DNA from: an uncultured Planctomycetaceae bacterium
GTDB lineage: Bacteria > Planctomycetota > Planctomycetia > Pirellulales > Pirellulaceae
Assembly (NCBI GenBank): GCA_903863885.1
Contig: CAIPEB010000389.1
Location: forward strand, 1-61,833
Direction of reading: 5' to 3'
Length of the DNA stretch: 61,833 nt
The position numbers were made by a program, and so were the translations under genes. This document shows positions 49,648 to 58,516 of this stretch, in pieces. The first letter of the stretch is position 1. Each line of letters begins with the position of its first letter. The notes beneath the pieces were generated by a model, which was not told the origin of the DNA, did not search any database, and was given only the letters and a program-made list of their open reading frames with translations.

Positions 49648-50772
49648 ATGACAGAACGTACTTCCGTCGATGACCGCATCGACCAGCTGATGAATCGAAT
49701 GAACCTCCACAGCCGAGAGCGGATGGAGTTGATGTCGCTGGTGTGCCACTTGTTCTGCCAGGGAAAAACGGCCGATCAGATTGCCAAACTTGTGCGCAAA
49801 GACCCTCGGTACGGCGGATCCTTCAAGCGAGAGCACGCATGGCGACTGGTGCGATATGCGGCGAAGGAAGGCTGGTTGCGGTTCACCGCCCCCGCCGAGC
49901 AGCAGTTGGCGGATGCGCTGGCGGAAAAATACTCATGGCGTCGCAGTCGAGTCACCGTGGTCCGCACGGCCGTGCTGGACGATCTTGCGCGTCACGCAGC
50001 CGAGCGGTTGCTGGACATGGTGCGAGACCACTGTGTTTCGCGCAACACGAAAGAGATCCATGTCGGGTTCGCGGGCGGACGGACGCTGCGCAAAGTCGCC
50101 AAGCACTTTGCCGATCTGCTGCGAGACCCGGCGGAGGCAAATCCCAAGAAGATCGTCTTTCATGCGATGGTTGCGGCGTTCAATGAAAACGACTTCGAGG
50201 CCGACCCGAACAACTTCATCACGTACTTCCTGCACGAAGACATTTCCGTGGATATCGCGTGCGTGCGCATGCCGGCTCCGGGAATTGTCGAGACCGAACT
50301 CTATTCCCAACTGCGGGACTTTGAAGCAATCCGCCGCGTGTACAGCGATGCGGCGAAGATGGACATTGTCGTAACCAGCGGCGGGCGCCGGGGAGATCAG
50401 CACAGTACACTGGCAACCTACCTGAAGCAGATCGGCGACAACGTCGATGAAGTGCTCGAAAAGCATGGGGCCGTGGGAGACCTGCTGTGGCAACCGCTCT
50501 CCAAGGAAGGCCCCATCGAGATTGATCCGTCACATTACCGCTTCCGAGCCACGACGCTGATGGAGTTGCAGGAACTGCCCGATTTCATCCAGCAGGGAGG
50601 ACGCGTGCTGATGGTCCTCGGATCATGCAGCGAATGCCACGCGCCCAAGGGCGAACTGCTGCACGTTATCCTCCACGGTGATCCGAGACTCGTGACCGAT
50701 ATCGTCGTCGACTCCCCGACCGTCCACGACTTGTTCAAGAATCCGCCGCCCGCAAGTCCGCTCAAGGGCTGA
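49648..50772 (+). CDS. SorC/DeoR-like sugar-binding transcriptional regulator
   Basis: The start ATG 49648 is preceded by ACAGGAGGCCTGAA. Residues about 25-85 are a helix-turn-helix-like region (QGKTADQIAKLV, then REHAWRLVRYAAKEGWL). The rest resembles the effector-binding domain of SorC-family regulators: EIHVGFAGGRTLRKVAKH, MDIVVTSGGRRGDQHST, HGAVGDLLWQPLSKEG and a C-terminal stretch before RVLMVLGSCSECHA. These domains bind phosphorylated sugars in classical members. The HTH is longer and less canonical than usual, so DNA-binding is inferred. The effector and targets are unknown. It converges with the ABC exporter genes. Confidence 0.75.
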   Translation: MTERTSVDDRIDQLMNRMNLHSRERMELMSLVCHLFCQGKTADQIAKLVRKDPRYGGSFKREHAWRLVRYAAKEGWLRFTAPAEQQLADALAEKYSWRRSRVTVVRTAVLDDLARHAAERLLDMVRDHCVSRNTKEIHVGFAGGRTLRKVAKHFADLLRDPAEANPKKIVFHAMVAAFNENDFEADPNNFITYFLHEDISVDIACVRMPAPGIVETELYSQLRDFEAIRRVYSDAAKMDIVVTSGGRRGDQHSTLATYLKQIGDNVDEVLEKHGAVGDLLWQPLSKEGPIEIDPSHYRFRATTLMELQELPDFIQQGGRVLMVLGSCSECHAPKGELLHVILHGDPRLVTDIVVDSPTVHDLFKNPPPASPLKG

Positions 50773-50831
50773 CTCACGCAGGCGGCCCGAACGTCAGCGG
50801 TCGTCTCCCGGCGAGGGGCGAGAGGAATGCG

Positions 50832-52673
50832 TCAGGCGGCATCCGCAAATCGGCGGTAAAGCGAAGAGTACGCCCCCGTTCCCCGCACCAGATCGGAATG
50901 CCGCCCCCGCTCCACAATACGCCCCCGATCGAGCACCAGCACCAGATCCGCGTTTTGAATGGTGCTCAGACGGTGAGCGACAACGAAGCTCGTTCGACCG
51001 GCCAGCAGAGTCGAAAGCGCCGACTGCACCCGCCGCTCGGTCTCGCTGTCGATGCTGCTGGTAGCTTCGTCGAGAACCAGAATGCGGGGGTCCGCCAGCA
51101 GCGCCCGCGCGAAACATACCAACTGCCGCTGCCCCGCGGATAAGGAAACGCCTCGCTCGCCGACCATCGTATCGAGGCCGTGGGGCAGGGCCTCCAGCAG
51201 ATCCACGCAATCCAATCGTTCGAATGTCTCCCGAATTTCCGCCTCCGTGGCGTCAGGCCGACCAATGCGGAGGTTTTCGGCCACGGTGCCCTGAAAGAGA
51301 AAATTCTGCTGCGGGACCAACCCCATCTGGCGGTGCAACGACTCGCTCGAAATCTGCCTGATATCGCAACCGTCAATCAACAGACGTCCCGATGTCGGAA
51401 GATAGAATTTCGCGATCAGACTGGTAATCGTCGACTTGCCGCTGCCGGTATGCCCGACGAGCGCAACAGTCTGTCCCGGTTCTGCTGCGAAGGAAATATC
51501 GCGCAGCACATCGCGCTGCGGCGAGTAGGCGAAACGCACACTCAGGAATTCAACCCGCCCCCGCAGACAGAACTTCCTCGCCCCGGGCGGATCGGACCAT
51601 TCGGGCGGCGTATCAAGCAGCGCAAAGACCCGCTCGGCGCCTGCCATGGCCGTCAGCGCCTGGTGATACTGGTTGCCCAGAACCGAAATAGGCGAGAAGA
51701 ACATATTCGCCATGAAAAAGAAACTGACCATCGCGCCGATGGACGTATGCCCCGAAGGATCGATCACGAGATATCCGCCGACGAGCAGCAGTGCGCTGAT
51801 GAACGCCTGATTGTTCAGATCGAGCAGCGGCAGAAAGAGGCCGTGAGTCCGAAGCACCGCCGTGTTGTAACACGAGTGACTTTCGACCAGTTCACGGAAC
51901 AGCCGGGCGTTCTCATCCTGGCGCACGAAGCCCTGGGTAACCCGTATGCCCATGATCGACTCGGCGAGGGTCGCCACGACGCGACTGTAGGATCTCCGCA
52001 TCGCACGCATCGTGGCGCTCAACCGCCGGTGGAAGAAATGGTTCACCAGCCACAATACTGGAGCGAGGCCGAGCACTATCAGAAACAACCTCGGCTCGTA
52101 CCACAGCATGCAGATCGCGGCAACGATCATCTGCCCGAGTTGAACGAGACTGACATACAGCACTTCCTGAACGCCGATTCGCACATCCTCGACATCCGAG
52201 GTCACGCGGCTGATGATGCGTCCGACCTTGTTGCGGTGATGCCAGGCCATCGTCATCGATTGCAGGTGCTCGAACAGCCTGCCACGCAGATCGCAGACTA
52301 CCGCCTCCCCGAGTTCCAGCGCGTACCGCTGCCGGAAGTGCAGGACGATCTGCGTAAAGACCATGAGCAGCGCGAATCCGCATGCGCCGAGGGCGACCCC
52401 TTTCAGATCTCTGCGCTGGACCGGACCATCGATAATGGCAGCCACAACCCAGGTGAGCGCCGGCAACTGAACAGCCCTCAGTGCCACCAGCAGCAGGAGC
52501 CATCCCCGAAGACGCCGATGGGAGCGAGTGAATTCAAATAAGCGTCGGATCAGACGAAAATCGAGCGGACGTTCACGAGGCTCCTCGCCGTCGGCCGAAT
52601 CAACCCGCGTCAGGAGGCGGCAGGGAGAGGACGATCGAGCGAACACCGCCGTTTTTTTCGGAATGCCGATCAT
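50832..52673 (-). CDS. ABC exporter half-transporter, subunit with canonical Walker B/H-loop
   Basis: The start ATG 52673 overlaps the stop of the upstream partner by 4 bases; an in-frame extension to 52781 lies inside that partner. Residues about 50-350 have six membrane helices of an ABC exporter. The ATPase part has Walker A VGHTGSGKST, Q-loop VPQQNFLF, signature LSAGQRQL (the second Gly is Ala), Walker B ILVLDEATSSID with the catalytic Glu, and switch His in VVAHRLST. It is most likely the second half of a heterodimer with the 52670-54553 product. Substrates of this class are lipids, drugs or peptides and cannot be told here. Confidence 0.95.
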   Translation of the reverse strand: MIGIPKKTAVFARSSSPCRLLTRVDSADGEEPRERPLDFRLIRRLFEFTRSHRRLRGWLLLLVALRAVQLPALTWVVAAIIDGPVQRRDLKGVALGACGFALLMVFTQIVLHFRQRYALELGEAVVCDLRGRLFEHLQSMTMAWHHRNKVGRIISRVTSDVEDVRIGVQEVLYVSLVQLGQMIVAAICMLWYEPRLFLIVLGLAPVLWLVNHFFHRRLSATMRAMRRSYSRVVATLAESIMGIRVTQGFVRQDENARLFRELVESHSCYNTAVLRTHGLFLPLLDLNNQAFISALLLVGGYLVIDPSGHTSIGAMVSFFFMANMFFSPISVLGNQYHQALTAMAGAERVFALLDTPPEWSDPPGARKFCLRGRVEFLSVRFAYSPQRDVLRDISFAAEPGQTVALVGHTGSGKSTITSLIAKFYLPTSGRLLIDGCDIRQISSESLHRQMGLVPQQNFLFQGTVAENLRIGRPDATEAEIRETFERLDCVDLLEALPHGLDTMVGERGVSLSAGQRQLVCFARALLADPRILVLDEATSSIDSETERRVQSALSTLLAGRTSFVVAHRLSTIQNADLVLVLDRGRIVERGRHSDLVRGTGAYSSLYRRFADAA

Positions 52674-54553
52674 GCCCCGCAGGCCTCCCTGCTTGCAGGA
52701 CTGCACTGCAGTTCCCAGAGCCTCCGATAATACCCGGGCTGTTCGAGCAACTCCGATGGGCGGCCGAATTGCGTAATACACCCTGCCTGCAGCACAACGA
52801 TCCGATCGGCTCGCGAAAGCGAACTGACCCGATTCGAAACGAGCAGCGTCGTGCGTCCGCGCAGAGAACGGTCAAACGCCTGCTGAATCTCATGCTCTGT
52901 TTCCGGATCGACCGATGCCATAGCATCGTCGAGCAGCAGGATGGGAGGGTCATGCAGCAACGCTCTGGCCAAGGTCAACCGCTGCCTCTGTCCGCCCGAC
53001 AGATTGGAGCCGTGCTCACCCACGACCGTATCGTATCCTTCCGGCAGATCCTGTATGAACCGGTCAGCCGCCGCCAGTCGCGCCGCACGCACGACTTCGA
53101 ACTGCGATGCATGCGGACGTCCGAAGGCAATATTCGCCCGAACCGTATTGCTGAAGAGAAAGCTCTCCTGAAACACGATCCCCACGCTGCGCCGCAGGGC
53201 GTGGAGATCCCATTCGCGAACGTCAACGCCATCGACGAGAACAGCCCCGCCGCTGACGTCATACAGGCGGGCGACCATCGCAAGCAGCGTGCTCTTGCCG
53301 GCGCCGGTTTCTCCGGCGATTCCCAGGCACTGCCCCGCCTCCACCTCCAGACCGATTCCGCGTAACACGGGAACACCCGACGCATAGCAGAAGTCAACGC
53401 CGTCGAATCTCAGCGCCCCTAACGCTCGCCCCGAACGCGCCGGCCGAACCGGGCACGAAACATCGGCGGGCGAATCCAGCACATCGAAAACCCGCTGTGC
53501 ACCGGCCAGACTCGTTTGAATCGTATTGGAGATGTTCGTGATGTTGCCGATCTGTGCTGCGAATTCCTGCAGAAGGTTGGCCATCACGAACAACCCCGCG
53601 CCCAGCGATATCTCCCGGCGCACCGCCAGGATTCCCCCGTAGGCCAGCAGGACCAGCAGACTGCTCTGTGTGATCGCCCCCATCAGCGGCTGGAATGTGC
53701 TTATCTTCCAGAAAATGGCTTCGCGTTCCTGCCGGACCCGTCGTGTCGCTTCAGCAAATTTCGCAATCTGTTCGGACTGGCGGCCGAAGCCTTTGACCAC
53801 CTGCGCTCCGTTCACGTTTTCGACGAGAATCGAAACAGCGCGGTCCATCAACTCACTTGCGCGACGATAGGAAGGCTGGACGGCGCGAGAAAACCGGACG
53901 GCTCCGATCCAAAGCAGAGGCGTTGCCGCCAGGCAGGCAAGCGTCAATCCGACGTGGACGCGGAGCATGTAGACAAAGTAGATCAACAGCGTCAGCAAGA
54001 CGGTCACTATCTTGACAATCACGCCATCGACAAACGTCCGCACCGCCTGAGCGTCGCTTCCGGCGCGGTTGATCAAGGAACTGCTCTCGTGCGTGTCGAA
54101 GTAGCGGAAACTCAGACGCTGCAACTTGTCGTAGATCTCGCAGCGAAGATCGGTAAGCACTCGCTGTGAAAGATCGGCCGCGCGGATCGCCGCGAGCCAC
54201 CGCAGGACCGCATTTCCGCAGGCGAGTAACAGCACGCCCGCCGCAATCGAGGCCATGACGACCATGGGCCGCGTATCTGCCGAGACCGCGGTTCCCCACG
54301 GCCACACAGGCATGGGGCTGCGCATGTCGACACAGTGACGCAGGTAGTCGATCCCCAACCCCGTTAACCCGAGCCCGCCCAACCCCAGCACCACCAGCGC
54401 GAGTTGAAACGCGATTACACGCAGACAATCCCACCGGTAGCGGAGCGACAAGAACAGCAGTCGCCCTAGCAGTCGTTGCCGGCCCACTCCCTTTCGATTC
54501 AATGCTGGCCAGCGCGGGAGCAGGCGGCCAGCAATTCTCTCAAAGTGTTCCAT
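52670..54553 (-). CDS. ABC exporter half-transporter, subunit with degenerate ATP site
   Basis: ATG 54553 (MEHFERIAGRLLPRW) is preferred to 54592. Six membrane helices span about 45-330. The ATPase part has Walker A GETGAGKST, Q-loop VFQESFLF, signature LSGGQRQR, and Walker B ILLLDDAMASVD, where the catalytic Glu is Asp. The switch His is Asn (LLVSNRVSSL). The two changes mark the degenerate site of heterodimeric exporters such as TM287/TM288. It is translated just ahead of its partner with an ATGA overlap, which favours equal synthesis. An open frame of about 73 codons upstream on the same strand (54666-54884) is not supported as a gene. Confidence 0.95.
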   Translation of the reverse strand: MEHFERIAGRLLPRWPALNRKGVGRQRLLGRLLFLSLRYRWDCLRVIAFQLALVVLGLGGLGLTGLGIDYLRHCVDMRSPMPVWPWGTAVSADTRPMVVMASIAAGVLLLACGNAVLRWLAAIRAADLSQRVLTDLRCEIYDKLQRLSFRYFDTHESSSLINRAGSDAQAVRTFVDGVIVKIVTVLLTLLIYFVYMLRVHVGLTLACLAATPLLWIGAVRFSRAVQPSYRRASELMDRAVSILVENVNGAQVVKGFGRQSEQIAKFAEATRRVRQEREAIFWKISTFQPLMGAITQSSLLVLLAYGGILAVRREISLGAGLFVMANLLQEFAAQIGNITNISNTIQTSLAGAQRVFDVLDSPADVSCPVRPARSGRALGALRFDGVDFCYASGVPVLRGIGLEVEAGQCLGIAGETGAGKSTLLAMVARLYDVSGGAVLVDGVDVREWDLHALRRSVGIVFQESFLFSNTVRANIAFGRPHASQFEVVRAARLAAADRFIQDLPEGYDTVVGEHGSNLSGGQRQRLTLARALLHDPPILLLDDAMASVDPETEHEIQQAFDRSLRGRTTLLVSNRVSSLSRADRIVVLQAGCITQFGRPSELLEQPGYYRRLWELQCSPASREACGA

Positions 54554-55013
54554 CACGTCGTCGGGGCCGGAACTGTACCAGACAATTCCCAATCAAAAGA
54601 GAAAACCGATGCCGCCCACCGCCTGACGAGCGGCGGTCGGCACAATCGCCCTTGGGCGGCGGATTCTAGAGACGACCGCCGACGGCGCGAAGTTCAGTAA
54701 TAAACGCTGTGCCAGCAATTACTGCATGCTCGCATTTGTGACGTTGAACCTGAATGGCACGGATCAGCAAATCCCGCAGGCGAAGACCGAGTTGCAGAAT
54801 TCGTCCAACGTCCGAATTGAATTCGCGGGGACAACCTGAATGCCCGTCTCGACCGCGTCCGAGAGCTTCAGCGTCCGGGCTCATTTGTACCAGTCCGAAA
54901 ACGAAAAGAGCCGCACGGATCATTCCTGGCGACAACTACTCCCCCTGATCATCTCGAGGGGAGCAGTCGCCGGAAACGAGTGCGGCTCCGGTTGAAGCCT
55001 AGCAGCGAAGATC
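54554..55013. other. Intergenic region between the ABC exporter and the isomerase-like gene
   Basis: About 460 bases. A minus-strand frame at 54666-54884 could encode about 72 residues, but it lacks a clear ribosome site and any domain. A CTCCCC/GGGGAG hairpin near 54945 may end the isomerase transcript. Nothing else was seen. Confidence 0.4.
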
Positions 55014-55940
55014 TCAGGCGCCGACGTCTTCCGCAGCGGCGGCGGCAGCGGCAGCGGCCACTGTCGCGGGTGCCTTCACTGGACGCGCCAGGCCGATCGA
55101 GCGCCACATGTCCTCGAGAAGATTGCCGCAGTGCTGTACGATCGCGTCACGCGTCTTGCCCGTCACGCATCGGGGATTCGGCGCCAGTGTCACGGGGCCT
55201 TTATAGCCCAGTTCGTTGAGCAGAGCGATGACGGCCAGATTGTTGACTGGGCCATCCGAGTACGGCAGCATTCTCTGGTCTTCACTCAGATTGTCGGCAG
55301 TGGCGTCGGCGGGCGCATCAGCCAGATAGGCAGACACGATTCCCTTTTCGCCGAGGCCACGCAGAGCATCCAGCGTTCCGCCGGCAAAGTGCCAATTCCA
55401 CGTGTCGAGCATGAGTCCGACATTGTCGGAGCCGATTGACTTGAGCAACGTGACGAGCGATTCGGCCTCTCGGATGAACTGGAACTGTTGATCCTGGCGG
55501 TGCGCTGGGGCGACGAGCAACCCGATGCCGAGTCGCACGCCCTGCTGGCCGAGCAAGTCGCCGATTGTCGCCAACCGCTTGCGGTGCAACTCGAAATTTT
55601 CGTGATAAGGCAGTTCATTGCTTCCCGGCAGCACGTGCGTATGACAGCACTTTCCGCCGATGGCAACCGCGAAGCCGAGGATTTCGGGCAACTTTTCCAA
55701 GTCGGCCTTGAAAGTGGCCTCGTCCGCTCGCCACCGGATCGGCAACTCAAAGCCGCCGATTTTCAACTGCGAACTGCGGATGAAGCGAGATGCGTGATCG
55801 AGCCCCCGATGACCGACCCGCTTGGCAAAGTCGTAAATGTCCAGTTCCAAGCCGCGAAAGCCGTAAGTCAGGGCCAATTCGATGATTTCGCTCTGGCGCC
55901 CGGTAATCCCCAAAGCCTTCGGGCTAAGGTTCCTAAACAT
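55014..55940 (-). CDS. Sugar phosphate isomerase/epimerase-like TIM-barrel protein
   Basis: The start is ATG 55940 with a strong AGGAGGATTCG site; the long upstream frame to 56222 has no homology look. The 308 residues follow the xylose-isomerase-like TIM-barrel pattern: LALTYGFRGLELDIYDFAKR (strand 1), LGFAVAIGGKCCHTHV, GIGLLVAPAHRQDQQ, and SDNVGLMLDTWNWHFAGG with Asp and His as probable metal ligands. VSAYLADAPAD and GPVTLAPNP follow. Such proteins isomerise or epimerise sugars with a divalent metal. The tail is a run of ten Ala (TVAAAAAAAAAAED). The substrate is unknown. No sugar kinase is adjacent. Confidence 0.85.
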   Translation of the reverse strand: MFRNLSPKALGITGRQSEIIELALTYGFRGLELDIYDFAKRVGHRGLDHASRFIRSSQLKIGGFELPIRWRADEATFKADLEKLPEILGFAVAIGGKCCHTHVLPGSNELPYHENFELHRKRLATIGDLLGQQGVRLGIGLLVAPAHRQDQQFQFIREAESLVTLLKSIGSDNVGLMLDTWNWHFAGGTLDALRGLGEKGIVSAYLADAPADATADNLSEDQRMLPYSDGPVNNLAVIALLNELGYKGPVTLAPNPRCVTGKTRDAIVQHCGNLLEDMWRSIGLARPVKAPATVAAAAAAAAAEDVGA

Positions 55941-56373
55941 CGAATCCTCCTGTATTTTTCCAAAATATCGCTCAATAGAATCACCCATTATGGCAAAACT
56001 CGTGGTCCGGTCCAAGGGGGGCGTGAGCTTGCATTCGCTCCTGCCTGCCATGGCGTTGGCGTGAATCCGATTCACCACGCCAGGGGGGATTAATGGGCCC
56101 GGATTGTTGATTTCGGATAGCGAGAAACGCCAATTGAATCGATCTGCATTTACTTTGTGCGAATCCGTGGCATTTCCCCCTCCGGACTCTCGTCCGAACC
56201 GACCTTTCTGCGCCGTGGCCACTTTACCGAGACTGCCGATTGCGTACTATTCTCCTTGCTAGTCGGCCGTTTTCGGAAAAGTGAAGCCGAACCATTGAAC
56301 CGTCGGATATTCTCAGACAGCGACAATCTGTCGGCAATCAGCGGCTTGACTGGCATGTACCCATACTTCAGAA
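55941..56373. other. Intergenic region upstream of the tmRNA gene
   Basis: About 430 bases between the isomerase-like start (minus) and the tmRNA (plus), with no supported gene. It must hold the tmRNA promoter, but a well-spaced -35/-10 pair was not found. The 13-base sequence CGATTCACCACGC at 56068-56080 equals the head of heptamer-element copy C, and its continuation (CAGG) also matches loosely. Confidence 0.4.
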
Positions 56374-56730
56374 GGGGGCGAACTGGATTCGACCGGATAG
56401 CTTGAAGTGGAAGTGGCGTGTCGTGGTTGGTCAGTCGGCCACGTTAAAAGCTGACCACAAATTTAAACGCTGAGGGTAACCTCGCAATGGCGGCCTAACA
56501 CAGGTCTCCCCGACTGCGAGACTTCGCCGGAGAGTCTCAAAAGTCGGTTGTAATTCCGGATCGTCGTGAGTCACGCCGGGTACGTTCACGATCAGAACTC
56601 GTTCCTGGATAGCCTGTCTGGGACCCCGCCGATTGGGGCCTGGGCACGCGAAACACCAAAGAATCGGCTACACACGTAGATGCTTTCATGGAAATGTCTC
56701 GGGACGCGGGTTCGATTCCCGCCGCCTCCA
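56374..56730 (+). ncRNA. ssrA: Transfer-messenger RNA (tmRNA)
   Basis: tmRNA rescues stalled ribosomes and tags the unfinished protein for proteolysis. The 5' end GGGGGCGAACTGGATTCGAC and the 3' end GGGTTCGATTCCCGCCGCCT are typical, and GGGGGCG pairs with CGCCTCC (one G-T) to form the acceptor stem; the discriminator is A and CCA is not encoded. The internal frame giving the most typical tag starts with GCT at 56469 and reads Ala-Glu-Gly-Asn-Leu-Ala-Met-Ala-Ala, ending at TAA 56496-56498. This matches the A-x-x-N-x-A-x-A-A tag form. The length of 357 bases is normal for a one-piece tmRNA. Confidence 0.95.
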
Positions 56731-56824
56731 CTTTTGGGCATCGGAGTCATCCGGTGCCTTTTTTTGTCGACCAGCGTCAGAAGATGACGTTTCACAAGGA
56801 CTTCCGTCGCGACTTTCTGCAGCG

Positions 56825-57030
56825 TCATCGTACTGTGCAGCGACAGTCGGCCCCCTGGAGGCAGCCAAAGTCGCCTGAAATACTGACAATATGCTGACAC
56901 GGATTCGGAAGGGCTGCCAAGGCCCGAGCTTGATTGCCCATGCCAATGTGCGTGTACCGCATGGTCATCTTGATATCTGAAGGACGGGCCAGCTTCATGG
57001 CTTGCGCCGGGTCCGGTTGCGTCGTCACGG
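56825..57030 (-). pseudogene. C-terminal remnant of a tyrosine recombinase (integrase)
   Basis: The minus-strand frame just after the AAA gene reads DPAQAMKLARPSDIKMTM, then RYTHIGMGNQARALAALP, the C-terminal signature of phage-type tyrosine integrases with the nucleophile Tyr in YTHIG. The normal His of the GHSDI box is Pro here (ARPSDI). Only about 60 residues remain; the N-terminal and main catalytic parts are replaced by the AAA gene's 3' end. It ends at 56825, 94 bases from the tmRNA 3' end, a common attachment site for such integrases. It therefore looks like a relic of an integrated element. Confidence 0.8.
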
Positions 57031-57033
57031 CAG

Positions 57034-58341
57034 CTAACTGAGCCGTAGCGTGCGCGGCCGCAATAAAGCCAGATCGGGACTGATTTCGTAGTAGACATTT
57101 CGCCCGCGGCGTTCCGCAGGATGGATGAGGTGCAGGTCGAGGAACCGATTCGTGTACTTGGTGATGTTCTGCTTGCCCTTGCCGGTCGCTTTGACCAGCG
57201 ACGAATTCGTGAAGCGAACTTCGCGCACCGCGGCCCGAAGCACAAACAGCTCCGCTTCCGATAGGAGGCTCTTGACTCGTTCCCATGTGAGCTGTTCAAG
57301 GAGCGACTGAGCGGACTCCGTGGCAAGTGTGCCGGTCATGCCGTCTGGCAGGTGCGTTACGAGCGATGTGATCGCATCCATGACGAAGCGAATGCGCCCC
57401 TTGAAGACCTCGTACAAGTAGTCAACCACGAGGTCGTCGACCGGTGGAATCCAACGCTTCGGCTGGACCGCCAGGAGCTCATACCGCCGAGCAATTGCCT
57501 GATGGACTTCCTCTCGGCTCAGTGGCGGCAAGTGGATTGAGCGGCCGAAGAAGACGCTGCGCACCCTTTCGTGCGGCACGATGATCTGCTGAAACATGCC
57601 GGTGTATCCGACAAAGACAAAGTAAACGCTTGGGGTCTGCAGGACGTCGCGCACCTCTTCGAAGAAGGAAACGAGACCCGCGGGGTCGCGACGTGCAAGC
57701 AACTCGAGGTTGTTGAAGTGGAGAATGACGCCGACGTAGCCGAGCTGGCGTACACGTTCGAGCAGCTTGTGGAGGTACTCGCGCAGCCCCGCTGTACTGA
57801 TCTCCCCGCGCTGGACGGCCAGGGACTTGGTCTTCCCGGCATTTCCGCCAATCCCCAATATTGATATACCGCCGCTAACGCTAGCCCACTCTCTTACCAG
57901 CACGCCGGTCAGGGCTTGAATCTCGGTCAGCAAGTGATCGCTTCTGAGCTTTTTCGGCGTCATACTCAGGCTCAAGCGCCCTGCCAGCAGCGTGAGCACG
58001 TTGAGCAGCAACTCGCGTGTCCCCCAGTCACCTTGCACAGAGATTTCCGTCGCCGGTGTCAGCAGTTTGGTCTTGGCTTCCTTCTGCCACAGATAACGAT
58101 GGTAGTTGACAAAGGTCGTCTTGCCGACGCCCACGTCCCCCTCGACGACGACGCGACCGCCGCCTGAACTGCGCAGGAAATTCGTCATGAGATTCGATTC
58201 CGGCGACGTCATTGCCCGGCCGACAAAAGCGTCCGCTACCGATAGCAGGCTACCTGGCGAGAGCGACAAGGCCCGCGTGTCAAACGGATTATCCCGGAAC
58301 CCATATCGTTCCCAGAGGTTCTGCGTCAGTACGAAGTCCAT
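57034..58341 (-). CDS. AAA/ORC-like P-loop ATPase with C-terminal winged-helix region
   Basis: The 435-residue cytosolic protein has Walker A VEGDVGVGKTTF near residue 70 and a Walker B-like strand GVILHFNNLELL (near 210). Sensor-like YFVFVGYTGMF and a C-terminal helical section (WERVKSLLSEAELFVLRAAV, then SSLVKATGKGKQNITKYTN) resemble a winged helix. The order recalls ORC/Cdc6-type or Cdc6-like STAND ATPases. The acidic residue usual after Walker B Asp is not obvious; Asn-Asn-Leu-Glu occurs. The function is unknown; association with mobile islands suggests a defence or maintenance role, but this is inference. An inverted repeat (58370-58403) and a run of nine C (58347-58355) precede the start. 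Confidence 0.78.
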   Translation of the reverse strand: MDFVLTQNLWERYGFRDNPFDTRALSLSPGSLLSVADAFVGRAMTSPESNLMTNFLRSSGGGRVVVEGDVGVGKTTFVNYHRYLWQKEAKTKLLTPATEISVQGDWGTRELLLNVLTLLAGRLSLSMTPKKLRSDHLLTEIQALTGVLVREWASVSGGISILGIGGNAGKTKSLAVQRGEISTAGLREYLHKLLERVRQLGYVGVILHFNNLELLARRDPAGLVSFFEEVRDVLQTPSVYFVFVGYTGMFQQIIVPHERVRSVFFGRSIHLPPLSREEVHQAIARRYELLAVQPKRWIPPVDDLVVDYLYEVFKGRIRFVMDAITSLVTHLPDGMTGTLATESAQSLLEQLTWERVKSLLSEAELFVLRAAVREVRFTNSSLVKATGKGKQNITKYTNRFLDLHLIHPAERRGRNVYYEISPDLALLRPRTLRLS

Positions 58342-58369
58342 GTTCGCCCCCCCCCGGAAACCGACTGTA

Positions 58370-58403
58370 ATAAATAGTAAACCAAAAACAGTTTACCATT
58401 TAC
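58370..58403 (-). promoter_or_regulatory. Inverted-repeat candidate operator upstream of the AAA ATPase gene
   Basis: ATAAATAGTAAAC (58370-58382) and GTTTACCATTTAC (58391-58403) form a 13-base inverted repeat with two mismatches around an 8-base spacer. It is about 29 bases upstream of the start codon and lies in a strongly AT-rich stretch, unlike its surroundings. A dimeric regulator, perhaps the AAA protein's own winged helix, could bind here. Confidence 0.6.
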
Positions 58404-58516
58404 TACCGTTCGTCGAGACGTCGTGGGCGGTAGCTTCAGGCCCAATTTCGAGACCCGTTTCGCGTCTTCGCGGCCGCCTCCATTTAGTCGGATTCCGCAA
58501 CCCGTCTCGATCCAAA

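Noticed and set aside
54666-54884. Small minus-strand frame (about 72 residues) between the isomerase and ABC genes
   Set aside because: No ribosome site, domain, signal or recognised relative; kept only as a remark in the gap entry.
56346-56367. TTGACT ... CATACT as the tmRNA promoter
   Set aside because: The spacing is only 10 bases, too short for a standard sigma-70 promoter.
56592-57326. Minus-strand frame with a GGGGNRTRVP motif across the tmRNA 3' end
   Set aside because: This is the antisense of the tmRNA T-arm, a common false annotation; only the short integrase tail in another frame is real.
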